Counted from the first letter of the stretch, positions 1-8,672 are shown. The stretch: 64,000 nt of DNA from Caballeronia telluris (GCF_001544495.1 NZ_FCNZ02000020.1:41855-105854), one strand, 5' to 3'. Numbers and translations: made by a program. Notes: generated from the sequence alone by a model not told the origin.

Positions 1-299
1 GTCGCGCTGGCGTACGGCTTGCCCGTCTGCTCGACGATCGGCAGCGCGTCCATGTCCGCGCGCAGGCCGATGCTGCGCGTGCCCTCGCCCACTTTCAGCG
101 TGCCGACGACGCCCGTCTCGCCGACGCCGCGCGTCACCTGCCAGCCCCATTGCTCGAGCTTTTCCGCGACGAGCGCGGCGGTTTGCAGTTCTTCGTAGGC
201 GAGTTCGGGATGCTGGTGGATGTGGTGGCGGATGTCGCGCAGGGCGGGGACGTCGTCGGCGAGGTCGGCGATTTCGGTGAAGCGGGAAGCAAGAGTCAT
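1..299 (-). CDS. M20 family amidohydrolase (hippurate hydrolase-like), 5' part only
   Basis: Reading leftward from an ATG at 297-299, the frame is open to the window edge, so only about 99 residues of the N-terminus are present. It has the family opening 'IRHHIHQHPELAYEE' and then 'GLRADMDALPI', the RADMDALP motif of M20/M40 metal-dependent amidohydrolases (hippurate hydrolase, N-acyl amino acid and IAA-amino-acid hydrolases). These zinc or manganese enzymes release an acyl group from an N-acyl amino acid. The catalytic domain's remaining ligands and the lid domain lie outside the window. I see no clear Shine-Dalgarno sequence before the ATG, but the family N-terminus fits this start. The substrate cannot be told from this fragment. 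Confidence 0.85.
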   Translation of the reverse strand, partial: MTLASRFTEIADLADDVPALRDIRHHIHQHPELAYEELQTAALVAEKLEQWGWQVTRGVGETGVVGTLKVGEGTRSIGLRADMDALPIVEQTGKPYASA

Positions 300-395
300 C
301 GGGAGGAAACCTTTTTTGTCGGAGTCGGTGCGGCGGATTGTCGGCGCGAAGCGCACATGATCCAACAGACGGAATTTCCGCGCCAGTCGTCATAC

Positions 396-1867
396 TCAGC
401 CGATAAACCCGTCGATCACCCCCGCCAGCGTCTCGAACGCCCGCTCGATCTCTTCGTCCGGCACGCACGCATAGCCAATCAGAAGCCCCGATTGCGCATT
501 GTCGCGCCGCGCGAAATACCCCGACAGCGGCCGCACGACGATGTTCTCCGCCAGCGCCCGGGCCGCGACCGCGCGGTCGTCGACGTGATCGGGCAAGCGC
601 AGCACGAGATGCAGCCCCGCATCGCCGCCGACGATATCGAGCGTTCCGCCGTAACGCTTCGCGATCGTCGCGAGCATCAGTTCGCGACGCTGGCCGTAGA
701 GCGCGCGCATGCGCCGGATATGCGAGGTGAAATGCCCTTCCGCGATGAACTCGGCGAGCACCGCCTGCTGTAGCAGTTGCCCTTCGCGATACAACTCGGC
801 CGACGCCGTCGCGAAACTCGCCGCGAGCGCCTCCGGCACGACGATATAGCCGATCCGCAAGCCCGGAAACAGCGTCTTGCCGAAGCTGCCGACATAGATC
901 ACCTGCCCCGCCGTGTCGAGTCTTGCAGCGACGCGAGCGGCCGGCTGCCGTAGCGGAACTCGCTGTCGTAATCGTCTTCAATGATCCAGCAGCGGTGCTG
1001 GCGCGCGAATTCGAGCAGCATCCGGCGCCGCGCGAGGCTTATCACCATGCCGAGCGGATATTGATGCGACGGCGTCACGAGCATCAGCTTAGGCGGATTC
1101 GCAAGATCTTCCGGCGACGGGTCGATGCCTTCGGAATCCACGCGGATCGCTCTCAGATCGAGGCCGGACACCTGCAAGACGCTTCTCACGCCCCAGTAGC
1201 ACGGGTCCTCGGTCCAGATGATGTCGCCGGCGTCGGACAGCAGGCGCACCGCGAGGTCGATCGACTGATGGATGCCCGTCGTCACGATGATTTGCTCGGG
1301 CGAGCATTGCACCGAGCGCGACGTGCGCAGGTAGTCCGCTAGCGCGTGGCGCAACGAAGCGAGCCCGCCGCCCGGCGCGTAAGTCAGCAGATCGGGGCGC
1401 GGCCGCCGCCAGTATTTCGCGTGCAGCCGGTTCCAGACGCGCGCCGGAAAGCGCGACACGTCGGGCACGCCCGGCATGAACGCGCCGCCCTGACGCTTCG
1501 AGACGCCCGCGCCCGCGATCAGCCGCTCGCCGCGCGTCGAGAGCACGGCCGGCGCGATCTCGATGCGCGACGGCCTTTCATCGAAGACGATCTCGTCGGG
1601 CGCGCTGTCGGCGACGAACGTGCCGCGCCCCGTCGCCGACGACACATAGCCTTCGAGCGCCAGTTGCTCGTACACCTGCGTAACCGTATTGCGCCCGACG
1701 CCCAATTCCGTCGCGAGCAATCGCGACGACGGCACCTTGGTCCCGGCCGGCAGTTCGCGCGACAGGATCGCCTGCTGCAACAGCCGGTGCAGTTGCCGAT
1801 AAATCGGCTGACCGTTGCCTCGATCGAGCCGCTGCGCCAGCCAGTCGGACAGCACGCTCGCCCGCAT
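396..1867 (-). pseudogene. GabR-like MocR-family regulator (GntR HTH + aminotransferase fold), frameshifted
   Basis: Start ATG at 1865-1867 follows AGGAG (1875-1879 region). Residues ~1-110 are a GntR winged helix ('PIYRQLHRLLQQAI', 'VPSSRLLATELGVGRNTV'); the rest is a class I aminotransferase-like domain. The reading frame ends early after '...PLASLQDS' near 918, while the continuation 'DTAGQVIYVGSFGKTLFPG...', holding the PLP-lysine segment SFGKT, is in another frame down to 396. Restoring one base near 916-921 (GG read as G is the simplest) gives 490 residues, normal for MocR proteins. The gene is divergent from gabT, the usual place for GabR, which activates gabTD in response to GABA and PLP. 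It is either a real pseudogene, which should impair GABA use, or a one-base sequencing error. Confidence 0.85.
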
Positions 1868-1871
1868 CGAA

Positions 1872-1926
1872 TTGGCTCCTATAGATTTATTGAAATGGCT
1901 CTGAACTTGAGAGCCAAATCTTACTA
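1872..1926. promoter_or_regulatory. Candidate MocR/GabR operator repeats and gabT -10 box
   Basis: TGGCTC occurs at 1873-1878 and again at 1896-1901, a direct repeat with 23-bp period. The second copy also pairs with AGAGCCA (1910-1916), so TGGCTCT-N7-AGAGCCA is a perfect inverted repeat. TACTAT at 1922-1927 can serve as -10 for gabT. Direct repeats of about two helical turns next to an inverted one are what MocR regulators commonly bind. Binding itself is inferred. Confidence 0.55.
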
Positions 1927-1984
1927 TAGTCCACACATCGACTCGACTGACCACAACGCGCGCCGCGCGAAGGAGAACCACACC

Positions 1985-3280
1985 GTGAGCAACACTCTGA
2001 AAAACGCCGACCTGCAAGCCCGCAAGAACGCCGCGACGCCGCGCGGCGTCGGCGTGATGTGCGATTTCTACGCGGCGCGCGCCGAAAACGCCGAGCTGTG
2101 GGACGTCGAAGGCCGCCGTTTCATCGACTTCGCGGCCGGCATCGCGGTGTGTAACACGGGCCATCGTCATCCGAAGATCGTCGAGGCAATCCGCGCACAG
2201 CTCGACTGCTTCATGCACACGGCTTATCAGATTGTTCCGTACGAGTCTTACGTTTCTCTCGCCGAGAAAATCAGCGCCCGCGCGCCCGGCGATTATCCGA
2301 AAAAGACGGCGTTCTTCACGACGGGCGCCGAAGCCGTCGAAAACGCGGTCAAGATCGCGCGCGTCGCGACCGGCCGTCCGGGCGTGATCGCGTTCACGGG
2401 CGGCTTTCACGGCCGCACGCTGATGGGCATGGCGCTGACCGGCAAGGTCGCGCCGTACAAGATCGGCTTCGGGCCGTTCCCGTCGGACGTGTTCCATGTG
2501 CCGTTCCCGAATCCGCTGCACGGCGTCTCCGTCGCGGATTCGCTGCGCGCAATCGAGCATCTGTTCAAGGCCGATGTCGAAGCGAAGCGCGTCGCGGCGA
2601 TCATCTTCGAACCGGTTCAGGGCGAAGGCGGTTTCTATCAGGCGCCGCTCGATTTCGTGCGCGCGTTGAGAAAAATCTGTAACGAGCACGGCATTCTTCT
2701 GATCGCGGACGAAGTTCAGACCGGCTTCGCGCGTACCGGGAAGCTGTTCGCGATGCAGCATTACGACGTCGTGCCCGATCTCATGACGATGGCGAAGAGC
2801 CTCGCGGGCGGCATGCCGCTGTCGGGCGTCGTCGGACGCGCGGACATCATGGACGCCGCCGCGCCCGGCGGACTCGGCGGCACGTATGCGGGCAATCCGC
2901 TCGCGGTGGCGTCGGCGCATGCGGTGCTCGACATCATCGACGATGAAAAGCTGTGCGAGCGCGCGACGGTTCTCGGCGACAAGCTGAAGGCGAAACTCAA
3001 CGCGCTAAAGAAAGACGTGCCGCAGATCGCCGACGTGCGCGGCCCCGGCGGCATGATCGCCGTGGAGTTCTGCCAGCCCGGCTCGGACGAGCCCGATCAG
3101 GATTTCACGAAACGCGTCCAGACGCGCGCGCTCGAACGCGGCCTGCTGCTGCTCGTGTGCGGCGTGTACGGCAACGTCGTGCGCTTCCTGTTCCCGCTCA
3201 CCATTCAGGATTCCGTGTTCGACGAAGCACTCGCCATCCTCGAAGACGTGCTGACCGAAACGATCGGTGCAACGGTTTGA
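1985..3280 (+). CDS. gabT: 4-aminobutyrate--2-oxoglutarate transaminase
   Basis: 431-residue class III PLP aminotransferase that moves the GABA amino group to 2-oxoglutarate, giving succinate semialdehyde and glutamate. The N-terminus 'KNAATPRGVGVMCDFYAARAENAELWDVEG' is typical of GabT. The cofactor pocket has 'TTGAEAVENAVKIAR', 'IADEVQTGFARTG' (Asp that binds the pyridine nitrogen) and 'MAKSLAGGMPLSG' with the Schiff-base lysine at about residue 271. The start is GTG at 1985, preceded by AAGGAG; there is a longer open frame upstream but it runs back through the regulator gene on the other strand. gabD follows after 16 bp, so the two form an operon driven from the 1868-1984 region. Confidence 0.95.
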   Translation: MSNTLKNADLQARKNAATPRGVGVMCDFYAARAENAELWDVEGRRFIDFAAGIAVCNTGHRHPKIVEAIRAQLDCFMHTAYQIVPYESYVSLAEKISARAPGDYPKKTAFFTTGAEAVENAVKIARVATGRPGVIAFTGGFHGRTLMGMALTGKVAPYKIGFGPFPSDVFHVPFPNPLHGVSVADSLRAIEHLFKADVEAKRVAAIIFEPVQGEGGFYQAPLDFVRALRKICNEHGILLIADEVQTGFARTGKLFAMQHYDVVPDLMTMAKSLAGGMPLSGVVGRADIMDAAAPGGLGGTYAGNPLAVASAHAVLDIIDDEKLCERATVLGDKLKAKLNALKKDVPQIADVRGPGGMIAVEFCQPGSDEPDQDFTKRVQTRALERGLLLLVCGVYGNVVRFLFPLTIQDSVFDEALAILEDVLTETIGATV

Positions 3281-3296
3281 TCTCGGAGCATTCCTG

Positions 3297-4745
3297 ATGA
3301 ATCTGAAAGATCCGACACTGCTGCGCCACGAAGCCTATATCGACGGTGAATGGCAAGGCGCAGACAGCGGCGCGACCTTCGAAGTCGTCGATCCGTCGAA
3401 CGGCGCGTCGCTCGGCCGCGTGCCGATGATGGGCGCGGCGGAAACGCGTCGCGCCATCGACGCCGCCAATGCCGCGTGGCCCGCCTGGCGCAAGAAGACG
3501 GCGAAGGAACGCGCGGCGATCATGCGCCGCTGGTACGACCTGATGCTCGCCCACGCCGACGACCTCGCGCTCATCCTCACGACCGAGCAAGGCAAGCCGC
3601 TTGCCGAGGCGAAGGGCGAGATCCTGTACGCGGCGTCGTTCATCGAATGGTTCGCGGAGGAAGGCAAGCGCGTCGCGGGCGACACGCTCGCCACGCCCGC
3701 CGCCGACAAGCGCATCGTCGTGACGAAGGAGCCGATCGGCGTGTGTGCCGCGATCACGCCGTGGAACTTCCCGGCCGCGATGATCACGCGCAAGGTCGGT
3801 CCGGCGCTCGCGGCGGGCTGTCCGATCGTCGTGAAGCCGGCGGAAGCGACGCCGTTCTCCGCGTTCGCGATGGCCGTGCTCGCCGAGCGCGCGGGCGTGC
3901 CGAAGGGCGTGCTGAACATCGTCACCGGCGACCCGAAAGCGATCGGCGGCGAGATGACGGCCAACCCGATCGTGAGGAAGCTCTCGTTCACGGGATCGAC
4001 GGCGGTCGGCCGCTTGCTCGCGGCCCAAAGCGCGCCGACGATCAAGAAAGTCTCGCTGGAACTCGGCGGCAACGCGCCCTTCATCGTGTTCGACGATGCG
4101 GATATCGACGCCGCCGTGGAAGGCGCGATTGCGTCGAAGTATCGGAACAGCGGGCAGACTTGTGTCTGCACGAACCGGTTTTATGTGCACGAGCGCGTCT
4201 ACGATGCGTTCGCCGCCAAGCTCGCCGACGCGGTCGGCAAGCTCAAGGTCGGACGCGGCACGGAAAGCGGCGTCGCGCTCGGGCCGCTGATCAACGAGGC
4301 GGCCGTGCTGAAGGTGGAATCGCACATCGAGGACGCGCTGACGAAAGGCGCGTCGATCGTCACCGGCGGCAAGCGTCATGCGCTCGGCCACGGCTTTTTC
4401 GAGCCGACCGTGCTGACCGGCGTCACGCCGGACATGAAGGTCGCGAAGGAAGAGACGTTCGGTCCGCTCGCGCCGATCTTCCGGTTTTCGTCCGACGAAG
4501 AAGTCGTGCGCATGGCAAACGACACCGAATTCGGCCTGGCGGCGTATTTCTACAGCCGCGATATCGGCCGGGTGTGGCGCGTCGCGGAAGCGCTGGAGTA
4601 CGGCATGGTCGGCATCAATACGGGGCTGATTTCAAACGAAGTCGCGCCATTCGGCGGCGTGAAGCAATCGGGACTCGGCCGCGAAGGCTCGCATTACGGC
4701 ATCGACGATTATGTCGTAATCAAGTATTTGTGCATCGCGGTTTGA
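3297..4745 (+). CDS. gabD: Succinate-semialdehyde dehydrogenase (NADP+)
   Basis: 482-residue aldehyde dehydrogenase that oxidises succinate semialdehyde made by GabT to succinate, feeding the TCA cycle. Visible family marks are 'ITPWNFPAAMITRKVGPALAAGC', the cofactor loop 'FTGSTAVGRLL', the general base Glu in 'LELGGNAPF' (about residue 255) and the nucleophile Cys in 'NSGQTCVCTNR' (about residue 289). The TCVC pair is the usual GabD form. ATG at 3297 lies 16 bp after gabT. A strong terminator at 4765-4796 closes the operon. Confidence 0.95.
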   Translation: MNLKDPTLLRHEAYIDGEWQGADSGATFEVVDPSNGASLGRVPMMGAAETRRAIDAANAAWPAWRKKTAKERAAIMRRWYDLMLAHADDLALILTTEQGKPLAEAKGEILYAASFIEWFAEEGKRVAGDTLATPAADKRIVVTKEPIGVCAAITPWNFPAAMITRKVGPALAAGCPIVVKPAEATPFSAFAMAVLAERAGVPKGVLNIVTGDPKAIGGEMTANPIVRKLSFTGSTAVGRLLAAQSAPTIKKVSLELGGNAPFIVFDDADIDAAVEGAIASKYRNSGQTCVCTNRFYVHERVYDAFAAKLADAVGKLKVGRGTESGVALGPLINEAAVLKVESHIEDALTKGASIVTGGKRHALGHGFFEPTVLTGVTPDMKVAKEETFGPLAPIFRFSSDEEVVRMANDTEFGLAAYFYSRDIGRVWRVAEALEYGMVGINTGLISNEVAPFGGVKQSGLGREGSHYGIDDYVVIKYLCIAV

Positions 4746-4764
4746 TTTATCGCTGAAGCGGTGA

Positions 4765-4796
4765 AAAAAGGCCTGGCGTTTTTGCCAGGCCTTTTT
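4765..4796. terminator. Bidirectional intrinsic terminator between gabD and the exported protein gene
   Basis: GGCCTGGC (4770-4777) pairs with GCCAGGCC (4784-4791), with A6 before and T5 after the stem, so it can stop transcripts from both sides. It sits exactly between the convergent stops at 4745 and 4798. Confidence 0.9.
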
Positions 4797-4797
4797 G

Positions 4798-5388
4798 TTA
4801 TTTCGCGGCGTTTTTCGGTGTGACGTCCACCGCTGTGGCCGAAACGAAAACCGCATGCACGGAATCGCCGGGTTTAAGGTCTTTGGTATCCAGATCGTGC
4901 GGAATATCGAAAGTATCCGTGCGCCACGGGCCGCGCAGCGTAATCGTTCCGTTTTTTCGATTGATGCTTTCGACCGTCGCGAGAATTTCCACTTGGCGCG
5001 ATGACGCGAATCCGTTCGCACCGGACGCCGGCGCATAAACCGCGGTATCGACGCGCTTTCGAACACCTTTGTCCGCGCCCGTCGCCTTGGTGGCCGTGAT
5101 GAGCAGCGCATTTTTATAAAGCACGTCGACCTGATCGCCGATTTTCAGCTGGTCGAAATTCTTGACCTGATCGCTCACGACCGCCGTGGTCGTCGCGCCT
5201 TTCGAGCCGCGCAATGTGAGCGTGCGCGTGGCGGCGTCGATGCCGATGATTTCCGCCTGCCTGTGACCCGGCTTTGCCGCGCTCACGACTTGTTGCGCGG
5301 CATTGGCAAGCGACGTGTCCTGCGCATAAGCCGGCGCGGCAATCGACGCGGCCGCGATAATCCAGGCCATATTCCATTTTGCATTCAT
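4798..5388 (-). CDS. Exported two-repeat protein, function unknown
   Basis: 196 residues. Signal peptide 'MNAKWNMAWIIAAASIAAPAYAQ' with an AxA cleavage site. The mature part has two similar beta-rich units, one around 'AEIIGIDAATRTLTLRG...LKIGDQVDVLY' and the other around 'ATVESINRKNGTITLRG...LKPGDSVHAVF'. This pattern (conversion between 'T-TL-G' strands and an 'L-GD-V' turn) recalls DUF5666-type small periplasmic domains, but I do not assign it firmly. Start ATG at 5386-5388 has GGAG upstream; an upstream in-frame ATG would spoil the signal peptide. A shorter relative of similar design is encoded at 7091-7564, with the metallophosphoesterase gene between. Confidence 0.8.
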   Translation of the reverse strand: MNAKWNMAWIIAAASIAAPAYAQDTSLANAAQQVVSAAKPGHRQAEIIGIDAATRTLTLRGSKGATTTAVVSDQVKNFDQLKIGDQVDVLYKNALLITATKATGADKGVRKRVDTAVYAPASGANGFASSRQVEILATVESINRKNGTITLRGPWRTDTFDIPHDLDTKDLKPGDSVHAVFVSATAVDVTPKNAAK

Positions 5389-5488
5389 TCGGCTTTCTCC
5401 ATTGAAATGACGCGCATCGAAATATATCCGGCACGTTGAACGATCGGTATTTATACAGCGCGCGCCGTGCGAATGTCTATTGATACAT

Positions 5489-5608
5489 GGAATTTCAAAT
5501 TCCGAATAAATCGTTTCACGATGCGCGTTCAATGGATTGCAGTACGCGTTTCGAATGGGCGCACTCGCGGTGCCGCCAAGGTTTTGGGCGAACCGGTAGA
5601 ATCGGTTC
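5489..5608. promoter_or_regulatory. Divergent intergenic region with palindrome and promoter-like box
   Basis: 5489-5503 is a perfect inverted repeat, GGAATTT-C-AAATTCC, in AT-rich DNA between the divergent exported-protein and metallophosphoesterase genes. GAACCG (5590-5595) and CGGTTC (5603-5608) form a second inverted repeat around TAGAAT, a candidate -10 for the metallophosphoesterase. No regulator can be named. Confidence 0.35.
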
Positions 5609-5658
5609 CATTCGGGGCACGACCGGCCGTCGCCCGTTTTCCTCCCCTTAGGCGCTCT

Positions 5659-6825
5659 ATGCGACGCTCAGCGTTCTTTCTTCGCGTCATCGGTATCGGC
5701 ATCCTGTTTCATCTCTATGTCGGCGTGCGGCTGATTCCGGCGGCGCCCGTCGGCGCGCCGTTGCGCTGGCTCGCGGCGCTCGTGCTCGTGGCTTCCGTGC
5801 TGCTGATTCCGCTCGGCATGGCCGCGCGCACGATCGAGCAGCAGCCACTTTCCGATCGCCTCGCGTGGATCGGTCTCATCACGATGGGATTTTTCTCGTC
5901 GCTGCTCGTGCTGACCTTTGCGCGCGACGTCGTGCTGCTCGCGATCCATCTCGTCGACTGGGCGCGCGGCGTGCCGATCGGCTCGCCCGCCTTCACCGCG
6001 GAGAGCGCGCTCGCCGTGCCCGCGCTGGCGGTGCTGTCGTCGGCGGTGGGGTTCTACAACGCGCGGCGGCGCGCGCCCATCGTCACGGTCGATGTCCCCA
6101 TCGACGGCCTGCCGCCCGCGCTCAACGGCTTCACGATCGTGCAGATCAGCGACATCCACGTCGGGCCGACCATCAAGCGGCATTACGTCGAGCGGATCGT
6201 CGCGGCGGTCAACGGGCTCAAGCCGGACCTGATCGCGGTGACGGGCGATGTCGTCGATGGCGCCGTGTCGCATCTCGCCGACCACACGCGTCCGCTCGGC
6301 GAGTTGAGCGCGCGGCACGGGGCGTTTCTCGTCACTGGCAATCACGAGTACTACTCGGGCGCGGACAAATGGGTCGCCGAATTCCGCCGGCTCGGCCTGA
6401 CCGTGCTGATGAACCAGCACGTCGTGCTGAACCACGACGGCGCGCGTGCGGTGGTGGCCGGCGTGACCGACTACAACGCGGGCAGTTTCGACCCGGCGCA
6501 CAAGAGCGATCCGGCTGCGGCGTTGCGCGGTGCGCCAACGGACGCCACGGTGCGGCTACTGCTCGCGCACCAGCCGCGCAGCGCGCCGGCGGCCGCGGCG
6601 GCGGGCTATACGCTGCAGTTATCGGGACACACGCACGGCGGACAGTTTTTCCCATGGAATTTCTTCGTGCGCTTGCAGCAGCCGTTCGTTTCGGGTCTCG
6701 CCCGACTCGACGGACTGTGGGTCTACACGAGCCGCGGCACCGGCTACTGGGGACCGCCGAAGCGGCTGGGCGCGCCTTCGGAGATCACGCGTCTGCGGCT
6801 CGTCGCGGGCGTAGCGCGCGCGTAG
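5659..6825 (+). CDS. Membrane-anchored metallophosphoesterase (YaeI/YkuE-like)
   Basis: 388 residues. Four hydrophobic segments in the first ~135 residues anchor the protein in the inner membrane. The calcineurin-like catalytic domain follows with all metal motifs: 'ISDIHVG' (Asp165, His167), 'GDVVDG' (Asp197), 'GNHEYY' (Asn228, His229), 'LLAHQP' and 'GHTHGGQ'. Relatives include phosphatases that act on lipid A or UDP-diacylglucosamine-like phosphoesters; the substrate here is unknown. The ATG at 5659 starts right at the first hydrophobic segment; the open frame upstream lacks family-like sequence. It is single, with a related exported protein gene on each side. Confidence 0.88.
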   Translation: MRRSAFFLRVIGIGILFHLYVGVRLIPAAPVGAPLRWLAALVLVASVLLIPLGMAARTIEQQPLSDRLAWIGLITMGFFSSLLVLTFARDVVLLAIHLVDWARGVPIGSPAFTAESALAVPALAVLSSAVGFYNARRRAPIVTVDVPIDGLPPALNGFTIVQISDIHVGPTIKRHYVERIVAAVNGLKPDLIAVTGDVVDGAVSHLADHTRPLGELSARHGAFLVTGNHEYYSGADKWVAEFRRLGLTVLMNQHVVLNHDGARAVVAGVTDYNAGSFDPAHKSDPAAALRGAPTDATVRLLLAHQPRSAPAAAAAGYTLQLSGHTHGGQFFPWNFFVRLQQPFVSGLARLDGLWVYTSRGTGYWGPPKRLGAPSEITRLRLVAGVARA

Positions 6826-6842
6826 GCCGGGAAGTACAAGGA

Positions 6843-6877
6843 GAAAAAAGAGTCCATCCGGCTCGCGCCGGATGGAC
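6843..6877 (-). terminator. Intrinsic terminator, leftward
   Basis: GTCCATCCGGC (6852-6862) pairs perfectly with GCCGGATGGAC (6867-6877) around a 4-nt loop. On the minus strand it is followed by a T-rich run (A6 at 6844-6849 on the plus strand). It therefore ends leftward transcripts from 7564, about 210 nt beyond that gene's stop. The 6878-7090 stretch between has no gene I can support. Confidence 0.8.
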
Positions 6878-7090
6878 GGAGAACGACGACGGGAAAGCGC
6901 CGAGGTACGACTTGCTCCCGCGTCTTTGCGCTCGAGGAGAGCGCCTCGCCGAGCGGCCCCGAGGCCTCGGGACTGAACGACGGCCGTCGGACGCCAAGCG
7001 GGGACTCGCCGTGCGACGGAACCGCTACGTTACCGACGCGCGATGCCGTTCGATACTGGAAAACTCCGACAAATCCGATTGAAGCGCAGC

Positions 7091-7564
7091 TTAGTTGACC
7101 GGCGCGGCGCCTTGCACGTCGACGGCCACGTGCGATCCGGCGGCAAACGACGCCGCGCGCGCCGGCTCGCGCGCCTGCACCGCCAGCTGCGCGCCCTGCG
7201 CGTCTTTCAGCACGACCACGCCCGAGTGGCTGTCGGCGCTCACGACCTGCGCCATGCGCGGCGCCTGCTCGCCGCTCGCGAGCGCCGTCAGCACGATGCG
7301 ACGCGGCGTCGTGCCCGTGACGGGCGTACCGGCCTTGAGCGCGTCGAGGTTCTGCACGCCGGGCCCGACCTGCAACGCCGACGCGTTGCCTTGCGCATCG
7401 ACGACGGTCACGACGCGCGTCGCCAGATTGACCGCCTTCACGTTGCCCGCGACCTGCATCGAAGCAACGCCGTCGAGCGTCGCGGCGCCGGGCGCCGCCA
7501 CCGAGGCGACGGATGCGGAGGCGAGACAAGCGGCAGTAATAATCGAGGGGAGTGTGGGTTTCAT
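7091..7564 (-). CDS. Exported two-repeat protein, shorter relative of the 4798-5388 product
   Basis: 157 residues with signal peptide 'MKPTLPSIITAACLASASVASVAAP'. The mature region again has two units: 'VAGNVKAVNLATRVVTVVDAQG...LKAGTPVTG' and 'MAQVVSADSHSGVVVLKDAQG...FAAGSHVAVDV'. The order of strands and glycine turns matches the larger exported protein at 4798-5388, suggesting an old duplication. It contains no Cys. ATG at 7562-7564 has GGAG at good spacing. A 210-nt 3' untranslated stretch leads to the leftward terminator at 6843-6877. Function unknown. Confidence 0.8.
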   Translation of the reverse strand: MKPTLPSIITAACLASASVASVAAPGAATLDGVASMQVAGNVKAVNLATRVVTVVDAQGNASALQVGPGVQNLDALKAGTPVTGTTPRRIVLTALASGEQAPRMAQVVSADSHSGVVVLKDAQGAQLAVQAREPARAASFAAGSHVAVDVQGAAPVN

Positions 7565-7826
7565 GAATGGCTCCGTTGACTGGAAGATGGTTTGCATGGC
7601 GAATCCATTCGGCCAGCAAACGAAGGAAAGCGAAGAAAAGGCCACGAGTCTGTTTTTCGGGATGTTTCCTGTCAACGCGAGAAATCCGATTCACAGCGAT
7701 TTTTAATTTCGAGATAAATCACCGCGCGGCGACGGCGAATTGAATGCCTTGATCCCGTGCCCCCGTGTTTTCCCCTAGCCCACGCGCATTGACTTGGCGA
7801 CGCTGCCCGCTCAAACTTCGCAGAAG

Positions 7827-7843
7827 TGTGATCACAGGTCACA
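7827..7843. promoter_or_regulatory. Palindrome upstream of the GntR gene
   Basis: TGTGATCACA (7827-7836) is a perfect 10-bp palindrome, followed by GGTCACA, giving a second TCACA half-site. It lies about 30 bp before the GntR start in an otherwise gene-free stretch (7565-7865). It could be an autoregulatory FCD-GntR operator or a CRP/FNR-superfamily site; spacing does not match classical CRP (N6) exactly. Confidence 0.4.
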
Positions 7844-7865
7844 TATCGCAGAACCTGGAGGCATT

Positions 7866-8591
7866 TTGGCAGTGGCAACCCGTTCCGTCCCGCAGTCCGT
7901 CCCGGCGCTCGAAGCCATCGCGCATGAAACGATGGCGGGCAAGGTGTATCAGCAACTCCGTGAAGCGATCATGAGCGGCCGCTTCGCGCCCGGCCAGCCG
8001 CTCAGCCTGCGCGGCGTCGCGGAAGCCGTCGGTTCGTCGACGATGCCGGTGCGCGGCGCGCTCACGCGGCTGCGGGCCGAAGGTGCGCTCGTCGACGGTC
8101 CCGGCCGCGCGATGACGGTCCCGCCGATGACCTTCGAGTTGATCGACGAATTGCGCGACGTGCGCATCGCGCTGGAAGGCTGCGTCGCCGAGCGCGCCGC
8201 TTCGCGCATGAACGACGCGCATCTCGCCGCCGTCCAGGCGATCTTCGACTCCATGGACGCACACGTCGAGGCCGGCGACGCCGCCGCGTACCTGCGCAGC
8301 AATTTCGCGTTCCATACGAGCATCTACCGGCATGGCGCGAGCGACATCACGCTCGCGACGATCCAGAACATGTGGATGCGCATCGGGCCGTTCCTGAACA
8401 TGGTCGCGCCGGACATTGCGCACATGCGCCGTTCGATGGCCGCACACCGCCAGATCATCGAAGCGCTCTGGCAGCGCGACGGCGCGCTGGCGCGGGCGGG
8501 CATCGCGCGCGATATCGGCGATGCAGCCGACAACCTCAGCGAACGCCTGCGCGCGCAATCCGCCGACATGCCCCGGCACGCGGTCCGCTAG
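7866..8591 (+). CDS. GntR-family (FCD subfamily) transcriptional regulator
   Basis: About 241 residues. The N-terminal winged helix is seen in 'KVYQQLREAIMSGRFAPGQPLSLRGVAEAVGSSTMPVRGALTRLRAEGAL'. The C-terminal all-helical FCD ligand domain includes 'LRDVRIALEGCVAERAASR' and the metal-ligand type 'FHTSIYRHG' and 'HRQIIEALWQRDGALAR'. The start is non-ATG: TTG at 7866 or GTG at 7872, both after GGAGG (7857-7861). It precedes the SDR, BKACE and MFS genes in the same direction and most likely controls them, probably as a repressor released by an acid substrate. Confidence 0.88.
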   Translation: MAVATRSVPQSVPALEAIAHETMAGKVYQQLREAIMSGRFAPGQPLSLRGVAEAVGSSTMPVRGALTRLRAEGALVDGPGRAMTVPPMTFELIDELRDVRIALEGCVAERAASRMNDAHLAAVQAIFDSMDAHVEAGDAAAYLRSNFAFHTSIYRHGASDITLATIQNMWMRIGPFLNMVAPDIAHMRRSMAAHRQIIEALWQRDGALARAGIARDIGDAADNLSERLRAQSADMPRHAVR

Positions 8592-8594
8592 CCC

Positions 8595-8624
8595 AAAGCA
8601 CGCGCCCCAAGGCGCCGTGCTTTT
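8595..8624 (+). terminator. Weak hairpin terminator after the GntR gene
   Basis: AAAGCAC (8595-8601) and GTGCTTT (8617-8623) form an imperfect stem with an inner GCC/GGC pairing and only TTTT after it. It would separate the regulator transcript from the SDR operon. Confidence 0.5.
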
Positions 8625-8672
8625 GAACACACGATTTGCATTGCTAATTATCCTAGGAAAGGAGAAACATCG

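Noticed and set aside
899..2920. 673-residue minus-strand open frame
   Set aside because: Only the part from the ATG at 1867 down to about 918 is the MocR regulator; the N-terminal half lies antisense to gabT and is arginine-rich GC-skewed shadow sequence.
3198..4391. Long antisense open frame over gabD
   Set aside because: Codon-position GC bias of gabD creates it; composition is Arg/Ala/Asp repeats with no family motif.
6852..6877. Rightward terminator of the metallophosphoesterase
   Set aside because: The A-run precedes the stem on the plus strand and no T-run follows, so it only works leftward.
7827..7843. Classical CRP site
   Set aside because: Half-site spacing is not the TGTGA-N6-TCACA of CRP; reported only as an unassigned palindrome.
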